Of a stretch of DNA of 64,000 nt, positions 43,830 to 52,418 are shown piece after piece. The position numbers and the translations under genes were made by a program. The notes under the pieces are model-generated. The model had not been told where the DNA came from, ran no database searches, and saw only the letters and a list, made by a program, of their open reading frames with translations. Origin of the DNA: Labedella phragmitis (GTDB taxonomy: Bacteria; Actinomycetota; Actinomycetes; Actinomycetales; Microbacteriaceae). Position 1 is the stretch's first letter. Each line of letters opens with the position of its first letter. The DNA lies in assembly GCF_004078635.1 (NCBI RefSeq), contig NZ_RZNB01000004.1:124001-188000 (forward strand), in the 5' to 3' direction.

Positions 43830-44446
43830 TGCTGCCTCTGCCCTCGCACCGGGTGGTGCCGCTGGCCTCCATCAGCGACCTCGACCACATCGACACGATC
43901 GGCGACGGCCTGGTCGCGGGCGGGCTCCCGGTCGTGGAGGTCGCCCTGCGCGGAGCCCACGGCCTACCCGCCGTGAAGCGACTCGTAGCCCGCGGCGATC
44001 TGCACGTCGGAGCGGGTACCGTGCTGAGCGTCGACCTCGCGCGCCGGGCTCTGGACGCCGGCGCCACCTTCGTCGTGACCCCGGGACTCGATCCGGAGGT
44101 GGTCGACTACGTCCGCGATGCCGGCGTCCCGGTGATCCCCGGGGTGCTCACCCCCACCGAGGTACAGGCGGCAATGGCTCTGGGTCTCGACCGGTTGAAG
44201 CTCTTTCCCGCCAATGTGTTCGACGGTCTCGCACTGCTGACCGCCTACGGTGATGTGTATCGCGACCTTCGGTTCATGCCGTCGGGTGGCGTGCGAATGC
44301 AGAACCTCGCCGCGCACCTCGCGCATCCCGCGGTGTTCGCCGTGAGCGGCAGCTGGATCACCGCAGCAGCGCCCCAGGGTGCCGGCAGCGTCGCAGCCGC
44401 CGCACGCGCGGCCCTCGACGTCGCGGGTGGGCGGGGCACCACGTGA
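43829..44446 (+). CDS. eda: 2-Keto-3-deoxy-6-phosphogluconate aldolase
   Basis: A 205-residue class I aldolase of the KDPG/KDPGal family. The Schiff-base lysine is Lys124 in DRLKLFPANV and the general base Glu38 lies in VVEVALRGA, followed by Arg41. It cleaves KDPG to pyruvate and glyceraldehyde-3-phosphate. The neighbouring kinase makes KDPG from KDG. The start overlaps ridA by 1 nt and the stop overlaps kdgK as GTGA. KDPGal specificity is possible. Confidence 0.92.
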   Translation: MLPLPSHRVVPLASISDLDHIDTIGDGLVAGGLPVVEVALRGAHGLPAVKRLVARGDLHVGAGTVLSVDLARRALDAGATFVVTPGLDPEVVDYVRDAGVPVIPGVLTPTEVQAAMALGLDRLKLFPANVFDGLALLTAYGDVYRDLRFMPSGGVRMQNLAAHLAHPAVFAVSGSWITAAAPQGAGSVAAAARAALDVAGGRGTT

Positions 44447-45402
44447 AGCGCGAACTGGACGTGCTGTCGATCGGCGAGAGCCTCGGGCTGCTGGTTCCGA
44501 CCCGCAACGGTAGCCTCGCTCATGCCCGCGACATGCGACTCGGCTTCGGCGGCGCCGAAAGCAACGTCGCCATCGGGGTCGCTCGCCTCGGCGGCACGGC
44601 CGGATGGATCGGCAAGGTCGGCGCTGACGGTGTGGGGGAGCTCATCGTCCGCGAGCTGCGGGCCGAACGCGTCGAGGCCCACCCGCTGATCGATGCGCAC
44701 GCGGCGACCGCCCTCATGCTGAAGGAAAGGCCGACGCTCGGCACGAGTCGCATCACCTACTACCGCGCAGACCATGCAGGCAGCCACCTGACACCCGAGG
44801 AGATCCCGCCCGGGCTCGTCGAGCGCGCACAGGTGCTCCACGTCAGCGGAATCTCGGCCGGCCTCGGCGGGTCGCTGCTGACCGCGGTGCACTCCGCGAT
44901 CACTCGAGCGCACGCCTCAGGTGTGGTCGTGTCGTTCGACGTCAACCACCGCAGTGCCCTGTGGGCCGACGACACGAGTGCCGCCGAGGCCTACCGTGCC
45001 CTCGCGAAGCGGGCGGACGTCGTCTTCGCCGGCGATGACGAGGCCGAGATCCTCACGAACGAGACCGATCCGGCGCGCCAGCTCACCGCGCTGCGGCGCC
45101 TCGGCCCTCGCTGCGCGGTGGTCAAGCGCGGTGCCCTCGGCTCACTCGCGGAGGACGACATGGGGCGCGCCGACCGTGGTGCCCTGCGTGTGGACGTCGT
45201 CGACACGGTCGGTGCGGGGGACGCGTTCGTCGCAGGATGGTTGAGCGAGACGGTACGCGGGTCGTCGCTTCAGGACCGCCTGCGTGTCGCCACCGAGTGC
45301 GGCGCGTTCGCGTGCACCGTCGACGGCGATTGGGAGGCCGCTCCAACACGCGAGGACCTCCAGCGTCTCCACCTCCCCGCGCAGGATCCGGTGCAGCGAT
45401 GA
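44443..45402 (+). CDS. kdgK: 2-Keto-3-deoxygluconate kinase (PfkB family)
   Basis: A 319-residue sugar kinase of the PfkB/ribokinase family. It has the N-terminal GFGGAESNVAIGVARLGG signature of KDG kinases and the catalytic motif DTVGAGDAFVAG (about residue 250). It phosphorylates 2-keto-3-deoxygluconate at C6 with ATP, feeding the adjacent aldolase. The GTG overlaps the eda stop by 4 nt. Other substrates of PfkB kinases cannot be excluded, but pairing with eda makes KDG most likely. Confidence 0.9.
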   Translation: MKRELDVLSIGESLGLLVPTRNGSLAHARDMRLGFGGAESNVAIGVARLGGTAGWIGKVGADGVGELIVRELRAERVEAHPLIDAHAATALMLKERPTLGTSRITYYRADHAGSHLTPEEIPPGLVERAQVLHVSGISAGLGGSLLTAVHSAITRAHASGVVVSFDVNHRSALWADDTSAAEAYRALAKRADVVFAGDDEAEILTNETDPARQLTALRRLGPRCAVVKRGALGSLAEDDMGRADRGALRVDVVDTVGAGDAFVAGWLSETVRGSSLQDRLRVATECGAFACTVDGDWEAAPTREDLQRLHLPAQDPVQR

Positions 45403-45506
45403 GCCGACGTGCCTCCGCTGCCGATGCGATGGATCAACGACCCGGTGACTCATCGGGCACCACGGTCGGGTTGCGCGAGCCCTCGGACGCGCTCGCCGTT
45501 CGCTGT

Positions 45507-45512
45507 TAGGGT
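45507..45512 (+). promoter_or_regulatory. -10 element of the lipoprotein gene
   Basis: TAGGGT lies 34 nt upstream of the ATG. No strong -35 was recognised. The expected 5' leader is about 28 nt. Confidence 0.35.
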
Positions 45513-45546
45513 CGGGACCGTTGCACACCGACAGAACGGGGACCCC

Positions 45547-45972
45547 ATGACCATCACCACCTCCACGCGCGCGGCGCGGGCCCTCGTCGGCCTCCTCGCC
45601 GTCGGCGGGCTCCTCCTCACCGGCTGCACGGCGAGCCAGTCGAAGGAAGAGGCGTGCACGCAGCTGAACGCCGACATCAAGTCGGCGAGCGAGGAGCTCA
45701 CGTCGAGCATCTCGACGCTCGCCACCGACCCCGAAGGCGCGATCTCGGCGCTCGAGAGCTTCCGCGACTCGTTCGGCGACACCGTCGACGAGATCAGCAA
45801 CGAGGAGATCAAGGACCTCGCCGAGAACACCGAGGACGCCCTCGAGAACTACGTCGACGAGGTCTCGGCGGCCGCCGAGGACCCCGAGAACGCCGACAGC
45901 GAGGCCGTCATGGGCTCCGTCACGGAGTTCCAGGAGCAGACGCAGGCCATCTCGGACGCGTGCGGTTCCTGA
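45547..45972 (+). CDS. Small acidic lipoprotein, unknown function
   Basis: A 141-residue lipoprotein. The signal peptide ends in LLTGC with lipidated Cys27. The mature part is rich in Glu, Asp, Ser and Ala and predicted largely helical, possibly coiled-coil. Homologues of this kind occur in Microbacteriaceae without known function. A single Cys pair in the mature part (EEACTQL and SDACGS) could form a disulphide. It stands alone, ending in a strong terminator shared with the convergent subtilase gene. Confidence 0.75.
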   Translation: MTITTSTRAARALVGLLAVGGLLLTGCTASQSKEEACTQLNADIKSASEELTSSISTLATDPEGAISALESFRDSFGDTVDEISNEEIKDLAENTEDALENYVDEVSAAAEDPENADSEAVMGSVTEFQEQTQAISDACGS

Positions 45973-45986
45973 CCCCGCACGACGGA

Positions 45987-46022
45987 ACCGGCCCCCGCAT
46001 GATCACTCATGCGGGGGCCGGT
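45987..46022. terminator. Bidirectional terminator between lipoprotein and subtilase genes
   Basis: A perfect 16-bp stem (ACCGGCCCCCGCATGA and complement) with a TCAC loop lies between two convergent genes. There is only a short T-run (GTTTCC) on the plus side. Confidence 0.75.
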
Positions 46023-46062
46023 CCGTTTCCACCGGCGGACCGGTGACGGGGCGGGCGGGCGG

Positions 46063-49000
46063 CTAGAAGATCACCACCACGATCCGCTTGGGGCTCTTCG
46101 CCGCCTCGTGCGTCGCGTCACCCTCGTAGGTCGCGCGCACGGTGTGCACGCCGGAGCCGAGCTTCGGGAGCTTCACCGTTGCCGTCCCATCCGCGGCGAG
46201 CACGGCCTCGACCGTCTTCGACCCGACGGTGACGACGACCGCGCCGGTCGCCGGCGCGTCCGACGCGCTCGTGACCCGGATCGTCGCGGTGCGGTTCGAC
46301 CAGCTGAATCCGACAGTCGGCGAGACCGAGAGCGAGACCTTCGACACGAACGGCACGACGACTCCCGCCGACGAGGCCGTCGCCGGAGCGAGCCCCTCGG
46401 CCGTCGCGGTCACGATGACCGTGAGCGACTTGCCCTGGTCGGCCTTCTTGACCTTGTACGTCGCCTTGGTGGCACCGGGGATGTCGACGCCGTCTGCCTG
46501 CCACTGGTAGGCGAAAGCGAGTCCCTCGGTGTCCCACTCCCCCGGAGCCGCGGTGAGCTTCTCGCCCACGTGCGGGGTCCCGGAGATCATCGGCGGCGCC
46601 GTGTTGACGGGAGCGTCGGGCGCGGGAGCCTCGCCGCTCGCGACCGTGACGACGGTGGCCTCACCGGTGTCGCCGTAGACGACGAGACCGACGTAGTCCG
46701 TGAGCGGAGCGAGACCCGACCACGACGCGGTGTAGGCGATCGGTTGCCCCTGGACGCCGTCGAGCTGGACCGGGTCGACGGCGAAACCGCCGGCACCCGT
46801 TCCCGGGACGACCGACGCCGTCGTCACGTCGAAGGCCGTCGTCCCGGTGTAGACGCTCGCCACGACGAGGTAGTCCCCCGCTTCCGGCGCCCAGACGTCG
46901 ACCTGCTCGTCGGCCGAACCCGTCGCCGACTGCCAGCCCGCGACGGGCTCGCCCGCCTCGTCGAGCTGGTAGACCGTGAGGTCGAGGTCGGCCGTCTTGT
47001 CCACGGCGATGAGGGAGAACCGCGCGAACGAGGCGCCCTCCGGAACCGTGACCGGGTAGGTGAACTCGTCGCCTCCCGAGCCCGAGCCCGTGTGCCCCTC
47101 CGCCGAACCGTCGCCCTCGACGAGCGTCGCCGGAGCGAGACCCTGAGCGGACAGGGCGATGAAACCCGTCCCGCCCGGCGTCACCTCGACGTCGACCGAG
47201 CCGGAGACACCCTCGCCCGCGACCTCCTCCGGCGCCACGATCGTGACGGGCCGGACGGCGATCGGCGAGCGGACGGTGGTGCCGTCTTCTCCGTTCCAGA
47301 CGAGCGCACCCGTGGCGAACTCGTCGAGAGGAGCGTCGGTCCGCGTGAACGTCACCGTGTAGGAGACGGACTCACCCTCGGAGATCGTGAACGAGGACGG
47401 CGTGACCTCGGCCGTGACGCCGGGGATCTCGATCGGCGCGGCCGTGTAGGTGCCGTCCGTCGTCGCCGTCACGGTGCGCGTGATGGTCTCGGGAGCGGTG
47501 AGCTCACCGATCGCGATGGACGCGAGGTTGAGGCTCGACGGGTCGATCGGCTCCACGTCGGGCGACAGTTCGTACCCCACGCCCTCGATGTACGACTCCC
47601 AGTCGTCCACGCCGTTGAGATAGAGGAGACCGGCGTCGAAGAACTCCGTCGGCTCCACCTGCCCGGCGCCCTGGACGAACGGGTCCGTCACGTCGTCGCC
47701 TTCTGCGTCCACGGTGTTCGAGGCGGTCGTCATGAGCGCCGACTTCACCTCGGAGGGCGAGGCGGTCGGGTGCACGCCGAGGTACAGCGCCCCGAGACCC
47801 GCGACGTGCGGAGCGGCCATCGAGGTCCCCGAGAGGAACTTGAAGGTCGGATCCGCACCCTCGGCGTTGGCACCGCCCGCGAGGATGGCGACTCCCGGAG
47901 CCGACACGTCGGGCTTCAGGATGTCGCTGCCGTCCGCGAGCACCGGACCGCGGCTCGAGAAGCCCGCGACCTGAGGAGTGGGCGGCGACGCGAACTCGGA
48001 CACGTTGTCGGGGAGGAACGTCGCCGTCGCCCCCTCGGTCTGCGCGTACGCGACGATCGCGTCGTGGAACTGGACGTCCACGTGCACGGTCGGAACACTG
48101 TGCTCGTCGAGATCGATGGACCCCGCGATCGGGTTGACGAGCACGAGCCCGATGCCGCCCGCTCGAGCGACCTCCGCCGACTTCGCCGTCCGGTCGTACG
48201 TGCCGCGATCACACACGACGATCGATCCCGCGACGGCCGCGGGGTCGAGCGAGTCCGGTCCGCAGAGAGTGGCATCCGCCACGCCGTCGGCGGCGACGTC
48301 GCCCGCCCAGACGAGCGGTCCCGTGAGCGGTGTCGCGCCCTCCGTGCGGTCGACGGTGATGGACGCTCCCGGGAAGGCGCTGCCGTCGCCGAGCTCGACC
48401 GTGGCCTCGTAGCTCGGGATGGTCGACGCGGCGACGGTCGTGATCCAGGGAGAGGCGTTGTCGAGGGTCGAGGCACCGGGCCCGTCGTTGCCGGCCGACG
48501 CCGAGACGAAGATGCCGGCGGCCGCCGCGCCGAAGAACGCGTAGTCGGTCGAGGAGACCGTGGTCTCGGCCGCGCCGCCGCCGATCGAGTAGTTGATCAC
48601 GTCGACGCCGTCGGCGACCGCTTGCTCGATACCCGCGAGCAGGTCGGTCGTGGCGCAGCCGTCGTCGGTCGTGACGGCGGGGTCCGGACCGGACCAACAC
48701 ACCTTGTACGCCGCGATCTTCGCGGCGGGCGCGACCCCGGAGATCTGGCCGTAGTCCACTCCCCCGACGCTCGCGTCGACCGCGTGGTTGCCGGCCGCCG
48801 TGCTCGCGGTGTGCGACCCGTGACCGTCGCCGTCGCGCGGCGAGACGTACTCGCCGACGCTCGCGTCGCCGATGCGATCCGCACCGAAGCCGTCGAGGTA
48901 GTACCGGGCGCCGATCACCTTCGTCGTACACGACGAAGCGGCGAACTGCTCGCCCTCCTCGCAGACGCCGCGGAAGGTGCCGCCGTCGGCCTTCGAGAAG

Positions 49001-49689
49001 ACGATCTCGTCGCCGTCGAGGAAGGGATCGTCTCCGGGAGCCGACGTGAGCGGTTCACCCGCGAAGGACGGGTTCTCGGGAGCGATACCCGTGTCGAGGA
49101 CTCCGACGACGACGCCGGCACCGGCGGCGTCGACACCGCCGACGCTCTCCCACACTCCGCCATCGCCCGACAGACCGAGGAAGTCCGTGGACGACTGGGC
49201 CGTCGGGTGCAGGATCTCCTCGGCCTCGAGCGAGGTCACGCGCTTGTCGGCCGCGAGAGCGCTCGCTTGGGCGCTCGAGAGATCGGCGGCGAACCCGTTG
49301 ACGGTGAGCGTGTACGAGTAGTCGATCGTCGCGTCGACCTCTGCGGCCACGTCGGCCTGCTCGTCCGCGAGGTAGTCCGTGTACTCGGTGACGTCCTTCG
49401 CCCCCGGGTTCAGCTTGTCACCCGGGTCGGGCTTCGTCGCGTCGAACCCGGAGACACCTCCGTCATAGGTGGCGGCCGGGTCGTCGGCGAGCGTGACGAC
49501 GTAGCGCCCGGCATCGAACGTCGTCTTCCCGCCCTGGGCGAACGGCGTCGTCGGGGCCGCCGTCGCGGCGCCTCCCGTGAACGCAATGGCCGCGGCCGCC
49601 AATGTTGCGGTGAGCGAAGCGGCGAGCACTCGGCGTGCCCCCGCTCCGCGTGCGCCGGCCCGTGGGCCGCGCGGAATGGAATATCTCAC
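46063..49689 (-). CDS. Secreted S8 family subtilisin-like protease
   Basis: A 1208-residue secreted serine protease. An N-terminal signal (basic Arg-rich start, Ala-rich core, cleavage near residue 45) is followed by an I9-type propeptide. The catalytic domain has Asp199 in GVLDTGI, His290 in GDGHGSHTAS and Ser623 in SGTSMAAPH, with oxyanion Asn401 in ASAGNDGPG. A PA insert lies at about residues 450-560. The C-terminal half holds Fn3-like and Ig-like domains (NTAPPMISGTP region) that likely bind the substrate or cell wall. GTG 49689 has GGGGAAGG upstream. No processing or inhibitor gene is adjacent. Confidence 0.92.
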   Translation of the reverse strand: MRYSIPRGPRAGARGAGARRVLAASLTATLAAAAIAFTGGAATAAPTTPFAQGGKTTFDAGRYVVTLADDPAATYDGGVSGFDATKPDPGDKLNPGAKDVTEYTDYLADEQADVAAEVDATIDYSYTLTVNGFAADLSSAQASALAADKRVTSLEAEEILHPTAQSSTDFLGLSGDGGVWESVGGVDAAGAGVVVGVLDTGIAPENPSFAGEPLTSAPGDDPFLDGDEIVFSKADGGTFRGVCEEGEQFAASSCTTKVIGARYYLDGFGADRIGDASVGEYVSPRDGDGHGSHTASTAAGNHAVDASVGGVDYGQISGVAPAAKIAAYKVCWSGPDPAVTTDDGCATTDLLAGIEQAVADGVDVINYSIGGGAAETTVSSTDYAFFGAAAAGIFVSASAGNDGPGASTLDNASPWITTVAASTIPSYEATVELGDGSAFPGASITVDRTEGATPLTGPLVWAGDVAADGVADATLCGPDSLDPAAVAGSIVVCDRGTYDRTAKSAEVARAGGIGLVLVNPIAGSIDLDEHSVPTVHVDVQFHDAIVAYAQTEGATATFLPDNVSEFASPPTPQVAGFSSRGPVLADGSDILKPDVSAPGVAILAGGANAEGADPTFKFLSGTSMAAPHVAGLGALYLGVHPTASPSEVKSALMTTASNTVDAEGDDVTDPFVQGAGQVEPTEFFDAGLLYLNGVDDWESYIEGVGYELSPDVEPIDPSSLNLASIAIGELTAPETITRTVTATTDGTYTAAPIEIPGVTAEVTPSSFTISEGESVSYTVTFTRTDAPLDEFATGALVWNGEDGTTVRSPIAVRPVTIVAPEEVAGEGVSGSVDVEVTPGGTGFIALSAQGLAPATLVEGDGSAEGHTGSGSGGDEFTYPVTVPEGASFARFSLIAVDKTADLDLTVYQLDEAGEPVAGWQSATGSADEQVDVWAPEAGDYLVVASVYTGTTAFDVTTASVVPGTGAGGFAVDPVQLDGVQGQPIAYTASWSGLAPLTDYVGLVVYGDTGEATVVTVASGEAPAPDAPVNTAPPMISGTPHVGEKLTAAPGEWDTEGLAFAYQWQADGVDIPGATKATYKVKKADQGKSLTVIVTATAEGLAPATASSAGVVVPFVSKVSLSVSPTVGFSWSNRTATIRVTSASDAPATGAVVVTVGSKTVEAVLAADGTATVKLPKLGSGVHTVRATYEGDATHEAAKSPKRIVVVIF

Positions 49690-49955
49690 GGATACCTTCC
49701 CCGTCTCGTGAACCGACGACGCCGATCAATACGGCGTCGTATTGCGCGGGCTTCGGGTACCCGGGATCGAAACTAGCGCAGAAATGGCCCCCGAGGGAGG
49801 GCCAGGTGTAAACGTCGCGTTACGGCGGAACCATGTCGGTCGACAGGAGGACACGCGTGCGAACGCGCGATCACCGCGCGAAGAAGGCCGGATGGCGCGA
49901 CTTATCGGCGTGACCGGCGGACGCACGCGGTGATCGCGCACGGCGAACGCGAAAG

Positions 49956-49982
49956 CTGGCACTCGCACATCGAGAGTGCTAA
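49956..49982 (+). promoter_or_regulatory. CIRCE element (HrcA operator)
   Basis: CTGGCACTC, exactly 9 nt, then GAGTGCTAA matches the CIRCE consensus (TTAGCACTC-N9-GAGTGCTAA) with two mismatches in the left arm. It precedes and overlaps the hsp20 -10 region. HrcA would repress transcription here until heat stress. Confidence 0.88.
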
Positions 49983-49993
49983 TCTAATCTCAG

Positions 49994-50014
49994 ATTGAGC
50001 GAACATCACTCAAC
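49994..50014 (+). promoter_or_regulatory. HspR-associated inverted repeat (HAIR-like)
   Basis: ATTGAGC-N7-ACTCAAC resembles the HAIR consensus CTTGAGT-N7-ACTCAAG with the correct spacer. It sits just downstream of the CIRCE element and the -10 candidates, suggesting dual control of hsp20 by HrcA and HspR. Confidence 0.65.
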
Positions 50015-50068
50015 TTTCAACCGACCGCACATCCGGCCGCTCAGCGGCCCCGACGAAGGAGAAAATCG

Positions 50069-50524
50069 ATGGCCATGAACTTCGACCCGTTCCGCGAGCT
50101 CGACCGCGTCGCCGGTGCGTTCCTCGACACCCGACGGGGCCCCCGCCTGATGCCGATGGACCTCTACCGCGACGGCGACCACTACGTGATGGCCGCGGAC
50201 CTCCCCGGTATCGACCCGGGCTCCGTCGACATCGACATCGACGGACAGCTGCTCACGATCCGCGCCGAGCGCACCCTCACCCAGGGCGAGGGCGTCGCGT
50301 GGCTCGCGAAGGAGCGCGAGTCCGGCTCGTTCCTCCGGCAGCTCAACCTCGGCCAGGGCATCGACACCGAGAACATCACCGCGAACTACGCGAACGGCGT
50401 GCTCTCCGTGACGATCCCGGTGAGCGAGAAGGCCAAGCCGCGGAAGATCGCCGTCGGCTCGGGCTCCGAGCAGTCCGACTCCGTCGACCAGGGACAGACG
50501 CTCCAGGTCAGCGAAGCGTCCTGA
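50069..50524 (+). CDS. Hsp20/alpha-crystallin family small heat-shock protein
   Basis: A 151-residue small heat-shock protein. The alpha-crystallin domain (about residues 35-130) contains DLPGIDPGSVDIDID and the final strand YANGVLSVTIPV. It binds unfolding proteins and prevents aggregation without ATP. GAAGGAG precedes the ATG. The promoter carries CIRCE and HAIR-like sites, consistent with heat induction. It ends at a strong terminator shared with icd. Confidence 0.95.
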   Translation: MAMNFDPFRELDRVAGAFLDTRRGPRLMPMDLYRDGDHYVMAADLPGIDPGSVDIDIDGQLLTIRAERTLTQGEGVAWLAKERESGSFLRQLNLGQGIDTENITANYANGVLSVTIPVSEKAKPRKIAVGSGSEQSDSVDQGQTLQVSEAS

Positions 50525-50531
50525 CGACCCG

Positions 50532-50575
50532 ACGACGAAGCCCCTCCCCGCACGTGCGGGGAGGGGCTTCGTCGT
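50532..50575. terminator. Bidirectional terminator between hsp20 and icd
   Basis: A 44-bp perfect palindrome (22-bp arms; inner part CCCCTCCCCGCACGTGCGGG) lies between the convergent hsp20 and icd genes. It can form a stem of about 20 bp in either transcript. Confidence 0.8.
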
Positions 50576-50586
50576 TCGTTCGGGCG

Positions 50587-51807
50587 TCAGGCGGAGGCCA
50601 TGCGCTCCTGCAGGTTCGCGTCGAGCGTCGCGAGGAACTCCTCGGTGGTCTGGTACGGCTGCTCGGGTCCGACGAGGAGCGCGAGGTCCTTCGTCATCTT
50701 GCCCGACTCGACCGTCTTGATGACGACGTCCTCGAGGGTCGCCGCGAAGTCGATGAGCTCCTGGTTGCCGTCGAGCTTGCCGCGGTGCGCGAGGCCGCGC
50801 GTCCAGGCGTAGATCGAGGCGATCGGGTTCGTCGACGTGGGCTTGCCCGCCTGGTGCTGACGGTAGTGGCGCGTGACGGTGCCGTGGGCGGCCTCGGCCT
50901 CGACGACCTTTCCGTCGGGCGTCGACAGCACGCTCGTCATGAGACCGAGCGAGCCGAAGCCCTGGGCCACCGTGTCCGACTGCACGTCGCCGTCGTAGTT
51001 CTTCGTGGCCCAGACGTAGCCGCCCTCCCACTTGAGCGCCGACGCGACCATGTCGTCGATGAGGCGGTGCTCGTACGTGAGGCCTGCGGCGTCGAACTGC
51101 TCCTTGAACTCGGCCTCGAACACCTCCTGGAAGATGTCCTTGAAGCGACCGTCGTAGGCCTTGAGGATCGTGTTCTTCGTGGACAGGTAGACGGGGTAGT
51201 TGCGGGCGAGCCCGTAGTTGAGCGAGGCACGCGCGAAGTCGCGGATCGACTCGTCGAGGTTGTACATGCCCATCGCGACACCCGATCCGGGCGACTGGAA
51301 GACCTCGAACTGCTGCGGCTCCGAGCCGTCCTTCGGCGTGAAGGTCATCGTGAGCGTGCCCTCGCCCTCGAACCGGAAGTCCGTCGCGCGGTACTGGTCG
51401 CCGAACGCGTGGCGGCCGACGATGATCGGCTTGTTCCAGCCGGGGACGAGGCGCGGGATGTTCGAGATGATGATCGGCTCGCGGAAGATGACACCGCCGA
51501 GGATGTTGCGGATCGTGCCGTTCGGCGAGCGCCACATCTTCTTGAGGCCGAACTCCTCGACGCGCGCCTCGTCCGGCGTGATCGTGGCGCACTTCACGCC
51601 GACGCCGTGCTTCTTGATGGCCTCGGCCGCGTCAATCGTGATCTGGTCGTCGGTCTCGTCCCGCTTCTCGATGCCGAGGTCGTAGTACTCGAGGTTCACG
51701 TCGAGGTACGGGTGGATGAGGGTGTCCTTGATGGCCTGCCAGATGATGCGGGTCATCTCGTCGCCGTCGAGCTCGACGACCGTGCCTTCAACCTTGATTT
51801 TCGACAA
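50587..51807 (-). CDS. icd: NADP-dependent isocitrate dehydrogenase
   Basis: A 406-residue isocitrate dehydrogenase of the dimeric eukaryote-like (type II) class, judged by the N-terminal [15 protein letters not shown] and the [11 protein letters not shown] motif that binds isocitrate. It oxidatively decarboxylates isocitrate to 2-oxoglutarate in the TCA cycle. The TTG start at 51807 follows AGGAG at 6 nt; upstream codons are not start codons with ribosome-binding sites, and the length matches the family. Its promoter has a -10 TAAGCT (51853-51848) and a 20-bp palindrome over the -35 position. Confidence 0.95.
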   Translation of the reverse strand: MSKIKVEGTVVELDGDEMTRIIWQAIKDTLIHPYLDVNLEYYDLGIEKRDETDDQITIDAAEAIKKHGVGVKCATITPDEARVEEFGLKKMWRSPNGTIRNILGGVIFREPIIISNIPRLVPGWNKPIIVGRHAFGDQYRATDFRFEGEGTLTMTFTPKDGSEPQQFEVFQSPGSGVAMGMYNLDESIRDFARASLNYGLARNYPVYLSTKNTILKAYDGRFKDIFQEVFEAEFKEQFDAAGLTYEHRLIDDMVASALKWEGGYVWATKNYDGDVQSDTVAQGFGSLGLMTSVLSTPDGKVVEAEAAHGTVTRHYRQHQAGKPTSTNPIASIYAWTRGLAHRGKLDGNQELIDFAATLEDVVIKTVESGKMTKDLALLVGPEQPYQTTEEFLATLDANLQERMASA

Positions 51808-51866
51808 AACAACTCCTGTAGGGAATACGGGCGGATCTCGCCGCACCAGCTTACCGCGCGGCCCAG

Positions 51867-51886
51867 TTGTCTCGACGTCGAGACAA
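51867..51886. promoter_or_regulatory. 20-bp palindrome over the icd promoter
   Basis: TTGTCTCGACGTCGAGACAA is a perfect palindrome centred about 25 bp upstream of the icd -10 element on the minus strand. The -35 position within it has no sigma-70-like hexamer. It is probably the site of an activator or repressor, whose identity I do not recognise. Confidence 0.6.
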
Positions 51887-51948
51887 TCCGCCAGCGACCC
51901 GGCGCCGCCGTGTGCGGCTCATCCTTCCGCGCCGAGCGCTCCGACCGG

Positions 51949-51960
51949 TAGCCTGTTGAC
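51949..51960 (+). promoter_or_regulatory. Leaderless-type promoter of the GNAT gene
   Basis: TAGCCT (51949-51954) followed by 6 nt and the ATG. No ribosome-binding site is present. Confidence 0.45.
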
Positions 51961-52413
51961 ATGGCTGAGCTGAGACTCGAGGAACTGTCCGCGTCCACGA
52001 TCGTCGCGGTCAACGCACTCACGCTCAAACCCGGCCAGGAGCAGTTCGTCGCCCCGGTCTCCTACGCCGTCGCCGCGGCGGTCGTCGACCCGACGACCAG
52101 TTGGCAGCGCGTCATCCTCGACGGCGACGAGGTCGTCGGGTTCATCCAGGGCAACTTCGACCCGAACGCTCCCCAGGAGGAGTTCCGCAGCATCCTCTGG
52201 CGGATCAACGTCGACGCGGACGACCAGGGCCGCGGCATCGGCACCTTCGCCGTCGAGGCGCTCCGTTCCGAGGCGGCCAAGCGGGGATTCAACCACCTCG
52301 ATGTCATCTACGAGCCGGGAGAAAGCGGCCCGGAGGCCTTCTTCCTGCGGGTCGGCTTCACTCCCGTCGGGGAGACCTCGTACGGCGAGACCATCGCCGA
52401 GCTCGCCCTCTGA
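51961..52413 (+). CDS. GNAT family N-acetyltransferase
   Basis: A 150-residue acetyltransferase of the GNAT superfamily. Motif A for acetyl-CoA binding is DDQGRGIGTFAVEAL (about residues 86-100), followed by the C-terminal strand FLRVGFTPVG. The substrate is unknown. The start follows a -10 element by 6 nt. It is followed within 6 nt by an alkyltransferase-like gene. Confidence 0.8.
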   Translation: MAELRLEELSASTIVAVNALTLKPGQEQFVAPVSYAVAAAVVDPTTSWQRVILDGDEVVGFIQGNFDPNAPQEEFRSILWRINVDADDQGRGIGTFAVEALRSEAAKRGFNHLDVIYEPGESGPEAFFLRVGFTPVGETSYGETIAELAL

Positions 52414-52418
52414 CGAGC

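Larger units (their letters stand above)
49690..50068. other. Divergent intergenic region between subtilase and hsp20
   Basis: About 380 bp with the subtilase leader on the left and the heat-shock promoter on the right. The only features I recognise are the CIRCE element, the HspR-like inverted repeat and two overlapping TAATCT -10 candidates at 49980-49990. Confidence 0.6.

Noticed and set aside
26726-45402. Island as a horizontally acquired mobile element
   Set aside because: No integrase, transposase, tRNA boundary or direct repeats were found, and base composition appears similar to the flanks, apart from the short AT-rich promoter region at 38.2-38.4 kb.
46009-49776. Very long open frame on the plus strand opposite the subtilase
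   Set aside because: High GC produces long antisense frames. Its translation is Arg/Asp/Val-rich with no domain, while the minus strand encodes a complete subtilase with the catalytic triad and a ribosome-binding site.
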